Origin: Bacillota bacterium
Lineage (GTDB): Bacteria > Bacillota > Clostridia > Tissierellales > Peptoniphilaceae
Assembly: GCA_023393715.1 (NCBI GenBank)
Contig: JAEXCD010000062.1
Span: 1 to 16,271 of the forward strand
Length of the DNA stretch: 16,271 nt
Direction of reading: 5' to 3'
The translations under genes were made by a program, and so were the position numbers. The notes under the pieces are model-generated. The model was given only the letters and a program-made list of their open reading frames with translations. It searched no databases and had not been told where the DNA came from. Each line of letters opens with the position of its first letter. Positions within the stretch are counted from its first letter, which is position 1. Shown in pieces: positions 15,852 to 16,271 of the stretch.

Positions 15852-16271
15852 ATGCAGAAAAGGCGGCGGAAGGTCCCGAAAAACTGGCAGCCACAGACGG
15901 TGCGGCGACGGAGAATTCTTTTTTCTCTGGTGCTGCTGCTTCTCCTTTTTGTTTTCTTTTATCGATCGAATATGCGTTTTGTCGTGACCGAGGCGACGGT
16001 TCAATCGCGAAAAATACCGGCCGCCTTTGAGGGCTTCCGTATTGTTCAAATCAGCGACCTGCACAGCAAGCTGTACGGGAAGGACGGCGAGGCGCTGCGT
16101 GCGGAAATTGAGGCGCAAAAGCCGGATATCGTCGTGATTACGGGGGATCTGGTCGATGCGTCGACGAAGGATACAGCCCCGGTGATTCGTTTTTTAGCGA
16201 CATTCAGCCGGGAAATTCCTACGTACTACGTTTACGGAAATCACGAAATGCGTCGCAGCCTGGCCGAGGGG
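15852..16271 (+). CDS. Membrane-anchored metallophosphoesterase (partial)
   Basis: The frame opens at ATG 15852 behind a GAGGAG site and runs off the right edge after 140 codons. A basic N terminus and one membrane segment (about residues 22-37, ILFSLVLLLLLFVFFY) are followed by a calcineurin-like phosphoesterase domain. Three of its metal motifs are seen: ISDLH (D69, H71), GDLVD (98-102) and GNHE (129-132). This resembles YaeI/YkuE-type enzymes, some of which act on lipid-linked phosphates; the substrate here is unknown. The remaining histidine motifs lie beyond the window. It is transcribed divergently from deoR and may or may not share its control. Confidence 0.88.
   Translation, partial: MQKRRRKVPKNWQPQTVRRRRILFSLVLLLLLFVFFYRSNMRFVVTEATVQSRKIPAAFEGFRIVQISDLHSKLYGKDGEALRAEIEAQKPDIVVITGDLVDASTKDTAPVIRFLATFSREIPTYYVYGNHEMRRSLAEG

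Overview
The window looks like a chromosomal segment of a GC-rich Firmicute, probably Clostridia or a related class. The pointers are strong AGGAGG-type ribosome sites, a lipoprotein-type binding protein, sigma-54, a DeoR regulator and a remnant of a secreted peptidase with a cell-wall-binding repeat. I cannot name a genus from sequence alone.

Layout. Positions 1-150 are the tail of an unidentified membrane protein, closed by a terminator. A two-gene operon follows: queH (epoxyqueuosine reductase) and a nicotinamidase-like cysteine hydrolase. A tRNA-Arg(CCG) lies on the minus strand with its own promoter and terminator. Next come rpoN (sigma-54) and a decayed secreted M23 peptidase gene carrying a stop in its signal peptide and a frame break. 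About 450 bp of AT-richer, non-coding DNA then leads into the main operon.

Main operon (4187-14806, + strand, mostly overlapping or tightly spaced genes). It encodes a complete Liv-type ABC transporter (lipoprotein, two permeases, two ATPases), a transketolase split into N and C subunits, a methylthioribose kinase (MtnK), a D-2-hydroxyacid dehydrogenase, an FGGY sugar kinase and a class II (fuculose-phosphate type) aldolase. It ends at a perfect bidirectional terminator shared with a convergent DeoR-family regulator. A metallophosphoesterase gene starts divergently from deoR and runs off the window.

How the genes may work together (inference). MtnK plus a class II aldolase recalls the known salvage of methylthioribose or 5-deoxyribose to DHAP and an aldehyde. 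Here, however, no MtnA isomerase or MTA nucleosidase is visible, and a second kinase, a split transketolase, a dehydrogenase and a dedicated importer are present. That combination points to uptake and breakdown of a pentose-like or AI-2-like compound by a route I do not recognise as described. A short motif (TTGAATTGT, with TTCAACA-type repeats) sits inside the core promoters of both the operon and deoR, so the DeoR protein may repress both.
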